Positions 18,301 through 26,572 of a stretch of 64,000 bases of DNA are shown one piece after another (the first letter of the stretch is position 1; each line of letters begins with the position of its first letter). The notes under the pieces are model-generated. The model was not told the origin of the DNA and did not search any database. It saw nothing but the letters and a program-made list of their open reading frames with translations. A program made the position numbers and the translations under genes. This DNA is from JAHBNG01 sp039028975 (GTDB taxonomy: Bacteria > Chloroflexota > Anaerolineae > Caldilineales > Caldilineaceae). Location of the stretch: contig JBCCHB010000072.1 of assembly GCA_039028975.1 (NCBI GenBank), positions 18,068-82,067 of the forward strand, read 5' to 3'.

Positions 18301-19233
18301 ATGACTTCTACAAACGATGCCACCAACCGCAAGACAGACATACCTCTGCACACATTTCGCTCTGGATTACGGCAGTTCCGCACGGATATCCCTTTTGTAC
18401 ACGTGAACTTTGTGGATGTCGCCGAGTTGGCGCAAGTGGCCTACCCACACCGCCATAACTTCTACGAGATTTTGTATGTAACAGGCGGTGAAGGAACTCA
18501 TTTTGTCGACTTCAACGCCTATCCAGTTGAAGCGGGTACGGTCTACTTTATCTCACCTGGACAGGTTCATTATTGGAAGACGTCTGTGCCACTAGAAGGT
18601 GAAATTTTCCTTTTTACGGAAGATTTCCTCTTGCTTGCGCCGTCGGACTACATGGTGCTGCACGAATTTTCTTTTTTCCACTCTATCGAGGACACACCCG
18701 CGCTAGCGTTGAGTACTGAAGAACGCAACCTGGTGGAATCATTGATTCAGCCAATTGCTGGTGAATACCAAGCAAGCAAATTCAGAAGTGACTCAGTCCT
18801 GCGCGCCTACCTGCACGTTTTGCTTGTAGCAATGCAGCGGATCTATACTGCACGTGAAGAAAACGCCCTTTCTATCAACGAATCGGAAGGCGCAACGCCT
18901 AAACTTATGCGCCACTTCAAACAGCTGGTGGCCCAACAATTCACGACCGAACAATCTGTTCAAGCATATGCTGACCAGCTGGGCGTCACCCTCAGCCACT
19001 TGAACAACACCGTCAAGGCCGTGACGGGGCAAACGCCGGGGCAGCTTATCCGCCAGGAGGTTGTGCTGGAAGCGAAACGGCTCTTTACGCATACGGACTT
19101 AACCAGCGCAGAGATAGGCTATCGTCTCTCCTTTGACGATCCATCGTACTTTGGTCGCTTCTTTAAACGCGAGACGGCTATGAATACTAAACAATTTCGG
19201 GAAAGTATTGCTAAGAACTATCAACAAGTATGA
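18301..19233 (+). CDS. AraC-family transcriptional regulator
   Basis: 310 aa from the ATG at 18301; a TTG 69 nt upstream in frame is the alternative. The N-terminal cupin-like ligand domain shows PHRHNFYEILYVTGG, then TVYFISPGQVHYWK, the usual sugar/effector-binding beta-barrel pattern. The C-terminal double helix-turn-helix (about 205-305) has SVQAYADQLGVTLSHLNNTV, ligand-independent TGQTPGQLI, and the second helix pair IGYRLSFDDPSYFGRFFKRE. Neighbouring catabolic genes begin 470 bp downstream on the same strand, so control of the enolase-superfamily/lactonase block is plausible but unproven. Confidence 0.9.
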   Translation: MTSTNDATNRKTDIPLHTFRSGLRQFRTDIPFVHVNFVDVAELAQVAYPHRHNFYEILYVTGGEGTHFVDFNAYPVEAGTVYFISPGQVHYWKTSVPLEGEIFLFTEDFLLLAPSDYMVLHEFSFFHSIEDTPALALSTEERNLVESLIQPIAGEYQASKFRSDSVLRAYLHVLLVAMQRIYTAREENALSINESEGATPKLMRHFKQLVAQQFTTEQSVQAYADQLGVTLSHLNNTVKAVTGQTPGQLIRQEVVLEAKRLFTHTDLTSAEIGYRLSFDDPSYFGRFFKRETAMNTKQFRESIAKNYQQV

Positions 19234-19704
19234 TTACCATCCACTGCGCGGCCTATCTTGAGCGCTACTTAAAATGAGCAATACCAACATCCTCTGTTGG
19301 TAGCTTGCCGCTTGTACTCTGCGAGACGTAGGTCATCAAGAGGCGCAGCTATACCTATGACCTCATTTCGGCGACAGTGCTCAAGATCGAAGCCAAACTA
19401 TCTCCCCACATACGACCTATGGCCCTTGGCCTACTCCGCGGTAGTTAATCGGGGCGTCCCCAGTTTCCGGGCGATAAAATACTCATAAGGTTTCAGCCCC
19501 TGCCTTCGGACGCTCAAAAGGGGATTCGCAATGGGGGTGTTCTCTATTCCGGCTCCTCTACCTAGGTAGCCTGCCTGATGGGTATGGGCAAGTAGCCTAT
19601 GGGGTCAAAGTATGGCACTCTGGTAAGGCATCTCTGGTAAGGCATTTAGACGTTCAGAGCGGTTTTAGGGTATAGTTACCTTCACACAAGGAGGCCACTT
19701 CCAG
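19234..19704. other. Intergenic region with 14-bp tandem duplication
   Basis: No gene recognised in about 470 bp. CTCTGGTAAGGCAT occurs twice in tandem at 19618-19631 and 19632-19645, about 60 bp upstream of the methyltransferase start. Several short frames exist but none has a ribosome site or known motif. Confidence 0.4.
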
Positions 19705-20481
19705 ATGATCGACTACGACGAACAGCTTGCGAAAGAGACCGAGCGCACCTATCTCATGCCTGAGATTGCCTATCAACGTACCCGTACCTTGTCCGTACTT
19801 CAGTTGCGGGCAGGAGAATGTGTACTGGATGTGGGGTGCGGCATGGGGCTGTTGGCGCGTGAGTTAGCCATTGCAGTAGGTCCAGAGGGGCGAGTTGTGG
19901 GGATGGACAATAGCGCTTCCATGATTGAATTGGCTAAGAAGCGCTGTGCTGACTTCCCTCAGATCGAATTGCGAGCACAATCTGTTGAATCCTTGCCTGA
20001 GCTCGACAATTGCTACGATGTCGTGACCTGCACCCAGCTTTTACTCTATCTTCCCCATGTTGAATATGCATTGACTGAAATGAACCGCGTCTTAAAGCCG
20101 GGTGGACGCATTGCTGTCGTAGAGACGGACTGGCGTGGCGTGCTCTTCAATACTATGGACGATGCCCTAACTCAGCGCCTCTTTGATGGCTGGGAGTCCT
20201 CTATTCCGTCTCCTCATTTGCCAGGCCAGTTGCTGAATCTATTGGGGCAAGCTGGCTTTGGTGCAATTCACGTTGAAGCCATTCCCCTCATCAATACATC
20301 CTATCTGTCAGATAATTATTCTGCCAGCATGGTTGAGTATATGCTGAGAGCGGAGATTGACGCTGGTACTATATCGCAGGCTGATGCGGACGAATATATT
20401 GGAGATCTCAAAGCGCGGAGCAAGGCAGGAACTTATTTTTTCTGTGTGAACCGATTCTTGTTTACTGGGAGCAAAATATAA
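19705..20481 (+). CDS. Class I SAM-dependent methyltransferase (UbiE/Methyltransf_11-like)
   Basis: 258 aa. Motif I is VLDVGCGMGLLA (residues about 39-50), the acidic residue after strand 2 is in VVGMDNSASM, motif II/III region YDVVTCTQLLLYLP, and post-motif LKPGGRIAVVETDW is typical of the family. AAGGAGG precedes the ATG. The small-molecule substrate cannot be told from sequence. It is followed 19 bp later by an enolase-superfamily gene, so the two are probably co-transcribed, though a metabolic link is not obvious. Confidence 0.9.
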   Translation: MIDYDEQLAKETERTYLMPEIAYQRTRTLSVLQLRAGECVLDVGCGMGLLARELAIAVGPEGRVVGMDNSASMIELAKKRCADFPQIELRAQSVESLPELDNCYDVVTCTQLLLYLPHVEYALTEMNRVLKPGGRIAVVETDWRGVLFNTMDDALTQRLFDGWESSIPSPHLPGQLLNLLGQAGFGAIHVEAIPLINTSYLSDNYSASMVEYMLRAEIDAGTISQADADEYIGDLKARSKAGTYFFCVNRFLFTGSKI

Positions 20482-20500
20482 GTGAGATGGAGGAAGAACC

Positions 20501-21607
20501 ATGAAAATCACCGACGTTACCGCCAAGTGCTATGCTTGGCCCCGGACAAAGCCCATTAGCAACGGTAAGTACACCTATCGTACAGTCAGCCTCAACCTCA
20601 TTCATATTGAGACGGACGAGGGCATCACAGGAATAGGGTGGGGTGGCGGCACGGCCTTTGGCAAAGGGAATGAGGTTACCTTGGGTATGATTGAGCACTT
20701 CAAACCCTCTCTCATTGGCCAGGATCCTTTCAACTACCGCCGAATATGGGCAGATATGTGGCTGCCCAAGCTAGTGGGGCGGCGTGGTGCAACCACACGG
20801 ATAATCAGCGGCATCGATATCGCTCTTTGGGATCTCATGGGTAAGGCGGTAAACAAACCCGTTCATAAGTTGCTGGGCGGATATCGAGACAAGATTCCAA
20901 CCTACATTGCCGGTGGCTACTATGAAGAGGATAAAGGGTTAAAAGAATTAGCCCAAGAGATGGAAGAGAATCTAGTGTTGGGGGCCAAAGCCATCAAGAT
21001 CAAAATTGGGGGTGTCCCCATCAATGAAGATGTAGAGCGGGTACGGGTTGTGCGAGAGACCATTGGACCGGATGTTAAATTACTGGTGGATGCTAACAAC
21101 GCCTATACCGCCCATGAGGCCATTGAGATCGCCCGCAAGATGGAAAAGTACGAACCATTCTGGTTTGAAGAGCCAGTTGCACCCGATGACTATAAAGGCC
21201 ACGCCCGTCTTGCCCGCTCTACCATTATTCCTGTTGCTACAGGCGAAAATGAGTATACTCGTTACGGCTTCCGGGACCTGATCGAACATGAAGCCGCGGC
21301 CATCTACAATGCCGATGCACAGATTCTAGGTGGCATCACCGAGTTTATGCAGGTCGCTGCGCTGACTGCTGCCCATGATCTACAGGTTGCGCCCCACGGC
21401 GACCAGGAGATTCACATTCATCTCGTTTCGGCAATTCCTCACGGACTTATCCTCGAGTTCTACCGAGAGACCGTTGATCCATTGCGCGGTCAGATCTTCC
21501 TCGAATCTATGACGTTAGACGATGAAGGGTGTGTGGCGGTGCCAGACCGACCAGGCCTGGGTTTTACACCCAATTATGAACTGTTGGAGAAGCATCGAGT
21601 AGTGTAG
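20501..21607 (+). CDS. Mandelate racemase/muconate lactonising enzyme family protein
   Basis: 368 aa, enolase superfamily: an N-terminal capping domain then a (beta/alpha)7-beta barrel. Catalytic features are visible: the K166-x-K168 motif (AIKIKIGG), metal ligands D197 (LLVDANNAY), E223 (WFEEP) and E249 (GENEY), D272, and the general-base H299 (APHGDQEIH). This Lys plus His-Asp set is that of the mandelate racemase subgroup, which dehydrates, epimerises or cycloisomerises sugar acids and their lactones. GATGGAGGA lies before the ATG. The SMP-30-type lactonase encoded two genes downstream supports a sugar-acid pathway. The exact substrate is unknown. Confidence 0.92.
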   Translation: MKITDVTAKCYAWPRTKPISNGKYTYRTVSLNLIHIETDEGITGIGWGGGTAFGKGNEVTLGMIEHFKPSLIGQDPFNYRRIWADMWLPKLVGRRGATTRIISGIDIALWDLMGKAVNKPVHKLLGGYRDKIPTYIAGGYYEEDKGLKELAQEMEENLVLGAKAIKIKIGGVPINEDVERVRVVRETIGPDVKLLVDANNAYTAHEAIEIARKMEKYEPFWFEEPVAPDDYKGHARLARSTIIPVATGENEYTRYGFRDLIEHEAAAIYNADAQILGGITEFMQVAALTAAHDLQVAPHGDQEIHIHLVSAIPHGLILEFYRETVDPLRGQIFLESMTLDDEGCVAVPDRPGLGFTPNYELLEKHRVV

Positions 21608-21625
21608 GCTGTCTAACCCGTTCAA

Positions 21626-21726
21626 TAGACATTATTCGCAATAAGAAACACCTACTAAATGTAGTACTACAGAATCGACCTTAACAGAGTATTTCGTATC
21701 TCGAATGTTATTCCGAATAATGTCTA
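21626..21726. repeat. 101-bp element with 19-bp terminal inverted repeats
   Basis: TAGACATTATTCGCAATAA (21626-21644) and TTATTCCGAATAATGTCTA (21708-21726) are complementary with one mismatch. They enclose 63 bp that includes the palindrome GTAGTACTAC (21661-21670). Size and structure are those of a small non-autonomous inverted-repeat element, or of paired operator sites before the Nudix gene. Confidence 0.6.
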
Positions 21727-21751
21727 ATATGGAGACGGACCAGAGCAATCA

Positions 21752-22291
21752 ATGGAAACATTCGTGCATACATGGGAATATGAGGGGCGCACCATCACCT
21801 TCTCCTGGCTCGGCGATGTTGATATAGAGCCGATGCGCGCTTATGCCCTTGCCTTCACAGAAGATGGCCAGATGCTGCTCGTTGGAGACGGTCAAGGCGA
21901 ATTTGAATATTGGCTTCCGGGTGGCGGAATTGAAGCGGGCGAGACACCAGAGGAAGCCCTTCGTCGCGAATTGATGGAAGAAGCGGCGGCAACGATTCAG
22001 GCTCATAAGCGAATTGGCATTCAGCGTGGCCATGATCCTTTAATGGGAACCGAGCATCAAGTATTTTATTGGTGTCGAATCTCTTTAGCATCTGAATTTG
22101 TCCCAGAGACGGAGGTGACAGAGCGTCGCCTTGTATCGCCAAGCGAGTTTTTGGACAGACTATTTTGGGGACGGAAAGATCCCAAAGCGAAGATGTTGCT
22201 CCAGCAAGCCATTGAACTGGATCAACAGTACGAAAAACAGAACCATAATGCGGTCGATTCGAATTCCGGGGCTTTCAATGGCTCTGCCTGA
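21752..22291 (+). CDS. Nudix hydrolase
   Basis: 179 aa. The Nudix box spans about residues 58-80: it follows G-x5-E-x7-R-E-L-x-E-E (GGIEAGE, then RRELMEEAAA), with Ala in place of the usual last Gly. These residues bind the divalent metals needed to cleave nucleoside diphosphates linked to another moiety. The N-terminal strand VHTWEYEGRTITFSW is unusual for MutT-like members. Substrate unknown. It sits between the racemase-family and lactonase genes, probably as a housekeeping passenger. It is preceded by a small inverted-repeat element. Confidence 0.88.
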   Translation: METFVHTWEYEGRTITFSWLGDVDIEPMRAYALAFTEDGQMLLVGDGQGEFEYWLPGGGIEAGETPEEALRRELMEEAAATIQAHKRIGIQRGHDPLMGTEHQVFYWCRISLASEFVPETEVTERRLVSPSEFLDRLFWGRKDPKAKMLLQQAIELDQQYEKQNHNAVDSNSGAFNGSA

Positions 22292-22371
22292 AAGACCAAC
22301 CTCCGGTTTCAAAGGTTGTTCTGTCGGATCTCAGCATGATAAAGAATGACCAAGGTGGATAAGGAGAAAAT

Positions 22372-23217
22372 ATGCTCAAACTAAAAACGCTCATTGAAGA
22401 TGGTGAACCCGAGCTGTTGGCTACAGATTTTGACTTTACGGAAGGACCAGTCTGGCATCCTGACGGATATCTACTCTTTTCTGACATTCCAGCCAATCGA
22501 ACTTACCGCTGGAGCGCAGAAGATGGGGCCACGATCTGGCGGGAACCGACGGGCAACGCGAATGGCATGACCCTAGACCAACAAGGTCAACTGCTTACCT
22601 GTGAACATTCTGGGAGACGAGTATCTCGAGTAGGAGCCGATGGAGACTCTTCTACCGTGGCGGATAGTTTTGAAGGCAAACGCCTCAACAGCCCCAACGA
22701 TATCGTCGTAAAGTCTGATGGCGTTATCTACTTTACAGATCCACCCTACGGCATTGAGCCAGACGAACGGGAGCAACCATGTAATGGCGTCTATCGTGTC
22801 CTGGATGATGGAACACTCGAGCGGCTGGCGGATGACTTTGACCGACCCAACGGCTTAGCCTTTTCGCCAGATGAGTCGATCCTATACATCGATGACTCAC
22901 CCCGTCGCCATGTACGAGCCTTTGATGTGCAGCCCGACGGCACATTAGCCAACTCGCGGATTCTGGCGGATATGGATCACCCTCAGCCGGGGTCACCAGA
23001 CGGCATGAAAATTGACGTGGAGGGGAATCTGTATGTGACAGGGGCCACAGGGGTTTGGATCTTTGAGCCAGACGGAACGCTGCTGGGCGTGATTGCGACA
23101 CCCGAGCGCCCTGCCAACTGTGCATGGGGTGATGACGATCACAAGAGCCTCTACGTCACGGCTCGAACGTCTCTCTTTCGGATTCGGACTAAGGTTGCTG
23201 GCGTGGCTGCTGGGTGA
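22372..23217 (+). CDS. SMP-30/gluconolactonase-family lactonase
   Basis: 281 aa, a six-bladed propeller with the metal ligands in place: E24 in FTEGPVWHP, the Asn of NSPNDIVV, and the Asp in YIDDSPRR; NGMTLDQQG and NGLAFSPDES are typical blade turns. The family hydrolyses sugar lactones (gluconolactone, others) or related esters using one divalent metal. There is no signal peptide, so it is cytosolic. AAGGAG stands 6 nt before the ATG. With the enolase-superfamily enzyme nearby it suggests lactone opening followed by sugar-acid dehydration or epimerisation. Confidence 0.92.
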   Translation: MLKLKTLIEDGEPELLATDFDFTEGPVWHPDGYLLFSDIPANRTYRWSAEDGATIWREPTGNANGMTLDQQGQLLTCEHSGRRVSRVGADGDSSTVADSFEGKRLNSPNDIVVKSDGVIYFTDPPYGIEPDEREQPCNGVYRVLDDGTLERLADDFDRPNGLAFSPDESILYIDDSPRRHVRAFDVQPDGTLANSRILADMDHPQPGSPDGMKIDVEGNLYVTGATGVWIFEPDGTLLGVIATPERPANCAWGDDDHKSLYVTARTSLFRIRTKVAGVAAG

Positions 23218-23238
23218 GGTGAGTATACCCTCTGCACA

Positions 23239-23952
23239 CTAAAAAAAGCTCAGCTCGGTAGAACCATTACGTTTGAGGCCAAATCGTTGGGCCTCTTTAC
23301 GAGCCAGCCATGCGCTTGTCTCAAAGAAGCCATAGGTTCTGCGTACTGGACCGTACTGTTTTTGGAGGAGATCACCTAAATCGCTGGCAACCATCTGCCA
23401 GACCATCTCCTCTAACTCTTCAATCCTCACTAGCATTTCGCCTGGTGTGCTTGGTGGGGCAATATCGGCGTAGCTGGGTGGATCACTATAGGGATGAGGA
23501 AATGTGATCTGGTTAGCTGGCAACTGGGGCAAAGCGCCCAATGCCACTGCAGTCATACCAAATGCAAGAAGCTGCTGATGGACCAGTTCAATTTCGCTAG
23601 GCGTGTCAGTTCCTTCCGCGCCAGCAATTGGAGAATCTGCTAATCCCAACTCACTACTTAGAGAGTCCCAATCAAGTACCACCCGATCCAACAGGTAGCG
23701 GGCCTCGTTTTTGTCTTGAACATCGGCAGAGCGTACGCTGAGAACAAAGCCCTCTCTGACTGTGCTCAGGTAATCTCGCACCTGTTGGAGAATATATTGC
23801 TCTACTTGTTCAATGCCCGTAAGGTCTTGATGGGTTGCAGGATGACCTGCCGATTGGTCTGTTGTGCGGAGGTTCAATGACAAAAGTTGAATGGTCGTCT
23901 CAGCCAGTTCCCCGAAGCCAACAAACTCAAACTTATCGGATGAATGATACAT
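23239..23952 (-). CDS. Protein of unknown function
   Basis: 237 aa with a strong AGGAGG before the ATG at 23952. It is convergent with the lactonase gene. No signal peptide, membrane segment or known motif is seen. It looks mostly helical, with a central Pro-rich linker (FPHPYSDPPSYADIAPPSTP) separating two helical parts. The C-terminal part ends in a basic stretch and NGSTELSFF. I do not recognise it. Confidence 0.7.
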   Translation of the reverse strand: MYHSSDKFEFVGFGELAETTIQLLSLNLRTTDQSAGHPATHQDLTGIEQVEQYILQQVRDYLSTVREGFVLSVRSADVQDKNEARYLLDRVVLDWDSLSSELGLADSPIAGAEGTDTPSEIELVHQQLLAFGMTAVALGALPQLPANQITFPHPYSDPPSYADIAPPSTPGEMLVRIEELEEMVWQMVASDLGDLLQKQYGPVRRTYGFFETSAWLARKEAQRFGLKRNGSTELSFF

Positions 23953-24125
23953 GTGATCCTCCTGAACTATATACTATATACTGGCGATCGTGATAAATTA
24001 ATCCCTCTACTTTATGTGGTGCCTAAATATAACGAACCCTTCTATGATTAGTATACCACAGCTTCTCAGATTAAAAATCAGCACTTTTACCGAACTTTTC
24101 TTCCCTGAGCCTGTGAGACTTCCCC

Positions 24126-25442
24126 ATGAGTCGTAACGAATTTTCAGTCAAATCCGTTTGGCTCCTATCACCATACCATACAGGAAGCCACGCTTCTTGG
24201 GCCAATGGTTACAAAACCCACACCCAGCATAAGATTGATTTGCTGACGATGCAGGGGCGCTTCTGGAAATGGCGGATGCAAGGCGGAGCTATGGAACTGG
24301 CCCAACAGATCCGTCACCGCTTACAGAGTGGAGAACGGCCGGATCTGTTGCTCGCCACAGATATGGTACACGTAGCCTCTTTATTGGGCTTGTTGCACCC
24401 AGAGATTGCTTCAGGTCAGCTTGATGTCCCATTAATCTTATACATGCACGAAAACCAGCTTACATATCCGTGGAGACCCGGCGAAAAACCGGATCATACC
24501 TATGCTATGATCAACTGGACCAGCCAGCTCTGCGCTGACCAGATCTTCTTTAACAGCCACTATCATCTGGAAAGCTGGTTTCGTGAATTACCCAACCTGC
24601 TTAAACATTTTCCTGACTATAATCATCTCAAATTAGTCGACAGGGTACGAGAAAAATGTATAGTCTTGCCAGTCGGTATTGCTTCCGGACGGATTCTGAA
24701 AGGGATAGAGCAAGAGAAGCAGACTATCGCAACCGTATCAGACACCGAGATATATACTTCCACTCCTATTCATACTGTTGATCACGCCCCTACCCATGCT
24801 CATGAAGACGCAGAGCAAGCAGCAGAAGTTCCATCAGGCATTCCGGCAGCGTCCCACGCAAGCCATACGCTGCTCCAGCAGACACCACCTCTGGTTCTGT
24901 GGAATCAACGTTGGGAGTATGATAAGCGCCCGGATCTCTTTTTTGCCTTGCTATACCGGCTGGATGAGGCCAACGTTCCCTTTCGTCTTGCCGTGGCGGG
25001 CGAAAATTTTCGTCAGGTGCCTCAGGAGTTTAACGAAGCGCAAGAAAGACTGTCCAAGCAGATTGTCCATTGGGGATACCTGGATTCCTATCAAGGGTAC
25101 ATTGGACTAATGAGCAGAGCCGATTTGGTAGTGAGCACAGCCATCCATGAGTTTTTCGGGATTAGTATTCTCGAGGCAATTACAGCTGGTATCTTTCCGC
25201 TTCTGCCCAACCACCTTAGCTACCCAGAGCTAATTCCTCCAGAGTTGCATCCGGCCTGCCTCTATCAAGACGATGATGATCTATTTCATAAGGCAAAACA
25301 ACGGTTGCTTGCCCCTCGTCCTGCCCCCCCGTCATTGCAAGTACATGTACAAAAGCACTTTGCTTGGCCCCAAGTGGCAAAGGCATATGATCAGGCCATT
25401 TTGCATACAATTAGGCAGCCTTCATCAGCCAACAAAAGTTAA
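24126..25442 (+). CDS. DUF3524 glycosyltransferase, tRNA-queuosine mannosyltransferase-like
   Basis: 438 aa, GT4-like. The N-terminal half matches DUF3524, the domain of the human queuosine-tRNA mannosyltransferase (QTMAN/GTDC1): LLSPYHTGSHASWANGY, LLTMQGRFWKWRMQGGA, LLATDMVHVA, YMHENQLTYPW and FFNSHYHLESWF. The C-terminal GT-B half has VLWNQRWEYDKRPDLFFALL and the donor-site region VSTAIHEFFGISILEAITAG. A low-complexity stretch (about 205-255, Thr/His/Ala-rich) is inserted between the halves. By family it would transfer a sugar to queuosine at the tRNA wobble position, but bacterial members could use another acceptor. There is no clear ribosome site before the ATG. Confidence 0.85.
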   Translation: MSRNEFSVKSVWLLSPYHTGSHASWANGYKTHTQHKIDLLTMQGRFWKWRMQGGAMELAQQIRHRLQSGERPDLLLATDMVHVASLLGLLHPEIASGQLDVPLILYMHENQLTYPWRPGEKPDHTYAMINWTSQLCADQIFFNSHYHLESWFRELPNLLKHFPDYNHLKLVDRVREKCIVLPVGIASGRILKGIEQEKQTIATVSDTEIYTSTPIHTVDHAPTHAHEDAEQAAEVPSGIPAASHASHTLLQQTPPLVLWNQRWEYDKRPDLFFALLYRLDEANVPFRLAVAGENFRQVPQEFNEAQERLSKQIVHWGYLDSYQGYIGLMSRADLVVSTAIHEFFGISILEAITAGIFPLLPNHLSYPELIPPELHPACLYQDDDDLFHKAKQRLLAPRPAPPSLQVHVQKHFAWPQVAKAYDQAILHTIRQPSSANKS

Positions 25443-25557
25443 TTTTGCCCACCCACTCATTTGCTGGTGAAGAATGCAACTTTTACAGGTACAATTCGTA
25501 TTGAAATCATGAAGGACCTACCGTTAAGAAGTAGAATTAGTACGCTGTGATCGATAT

Positions 25558-25716
25558 TCTAGTCGATTTGAAAACTGTAGTTTTCCTTCGTTCCATAAGA
25601 GTACCTATGGAATGCATTGCAAATAACCTGCGCGTTTCATTCGGGTGTAGCCCCGTCAAATGACCAAGGTATTTAGTTCCCTTTCCTAAACTACTGTTTT
25701 CAAACGGAGCTGAGTA
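25558..25716 (+). repeat. Interspersed hairpin element, copy 2 (long interior)
   Basis: The left block GTCGATTTGAAAACTG, then TAGTTTTCC, pairs with the right block CTACTGTTTTCAAACGGAGC and ends TGAGTA. The interior is about 70 bp longer than in the other copies. It ends about 20 bp before the GTG start of the DUF4870-like gene, and its right edge creates TATAAT (25715-25720). Confidence 0.7.
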
Positions 25717-25736
25717 TAATTGTTGGAGGATTTACT

Positions 25737-26261
25737 GTGGCACAAGAGAGCCGTATGAGCGAAGAAACCCCCTCAAAATCAACTATTCGTTCTTATGAGG
25801 AGAAGCTTTCATCTGAGGAGAGGCTTTCAGATTTCTTTGATCCGTCTCATCATGACGCGATCGAGACATTCCGTTCGGGCCAAATCATAGAAGAGTCCGA
25901 TACAGACGGTGCAGCCAGTAGCGATGACAAACTTATTGCCCTGCTCTGCTACTGGACCCAGCTCTTTATGCCCTTTGTCATGCCCCTAATCGTACTGCTA
26001 AGTGAAAGTGGGAAGCGTCGCTCATACCAACGATACCATGCCATGCACAGTTTGGGATTGATTATTGGATCATTGGTAATCTCAGTGGGTTCTGTCATGG
26101 CAATCGGAATCTTGATTGGGCCGTTTGCCCTCTGTTTGGTGCCGATTGTTTATGCAATGAGCGTCATATCGTTGCTCGTTTATGGCTGGCAGGCCCTAAA
26201 GGGTCGACGTTTTACAATTCCCTTTTTGTCCCGTTGGATGTCTGAACAGGGGTGGTTATGA
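25737..26261 (+). CDS. DUF4870/Tic20-like membrane protein
   Basis: 174 aa from a GTG preceded by GGAGG. The first about 60 residues are charged and Ser/Glu-rich. A four-helix membrane domain follows: LIALLCYWTQLFMPFVMPL, a short basic loop RRSYQRYHAMHSLGL (typical 'R..H..q' loop of the Tic20/DUF4870 fold), SLVISVGSVMAIGILIGPFA, and VYAMSVISLLVYGWQAL. Function of these small membrane proteins is poorly known. It is preceded directly by copy 2 of the interspersed hairpin and followed by a strong hairpin terminator. Confidence 0.8.
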   Translation: MAQESRMSEETPSKSTIRSYEEKLSSEERLSDFFDPSHHDAIETFRSGQIIEESDTDGAASSDDKLIALLCYWTQLFMPFVMPLIVLLSESGKRRSYQRYHAMHSLGLIIGSLVISVGSVMAIGILIGPFALCLVPIVYAMSVISLLVYGWQALKGRRFTIPFLSRWMSEQGWL

Positions 26262-26398
26262 TTTTCAGTCGTCCATAGTCGATGGGTCCCATAGTCCAAA
26301 GTCGGCTCTGTCGATGTCATCGCCTTTGTCGTCTACTATATTTGACTAGCCAACAGCCTACTTTAGATTGGGTTGGGCTGATTGGACGGACTAGAATA

Positions 26399-26447
26399 AA
26401 AAAGCGTCTAGCTGGCACAATGGGTTGCCAACAGCTAGACGCTTTTT
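26399..26447. terminator. Bidirectional intrinsic terminator
   Basis: A 16-bp perfect stem (AAAAAGCGTCTAGCTG at 26399-26414 with its complement at 26432-26447) around a 17-nt loop, with A-run before and T-run after. It can end both the plus-strand membrane gene and the convergent adhesin gene. Confidence 0.85.
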
Positions 26448-26454
26448 CTACGAA

Positions 26455-26480
26455 GAAGGGAGCCCTGTTTGGCTCCCTTC
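26455..26480. terminator. Second GC-rich hairpin between convergent genes
   Basis: GAAGGGAGCC (26455-26464) pairs with GGCTCCCTTC (26471-26480) around a 6-nt loop. On the minus strand it comes just before the previous hairpin, so it probably assists termination of the adhesin gene. Confidence 0.6.
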
Positions 26481-26572
26481 TATGCTTAGCTCGGTTCCAA
26501 ACTCAGAGTTTCGTCTCTCCTATAGTGACTATGGAAAAATCCAGCTTTCCAAGTGTCCATTATATAACTTGC

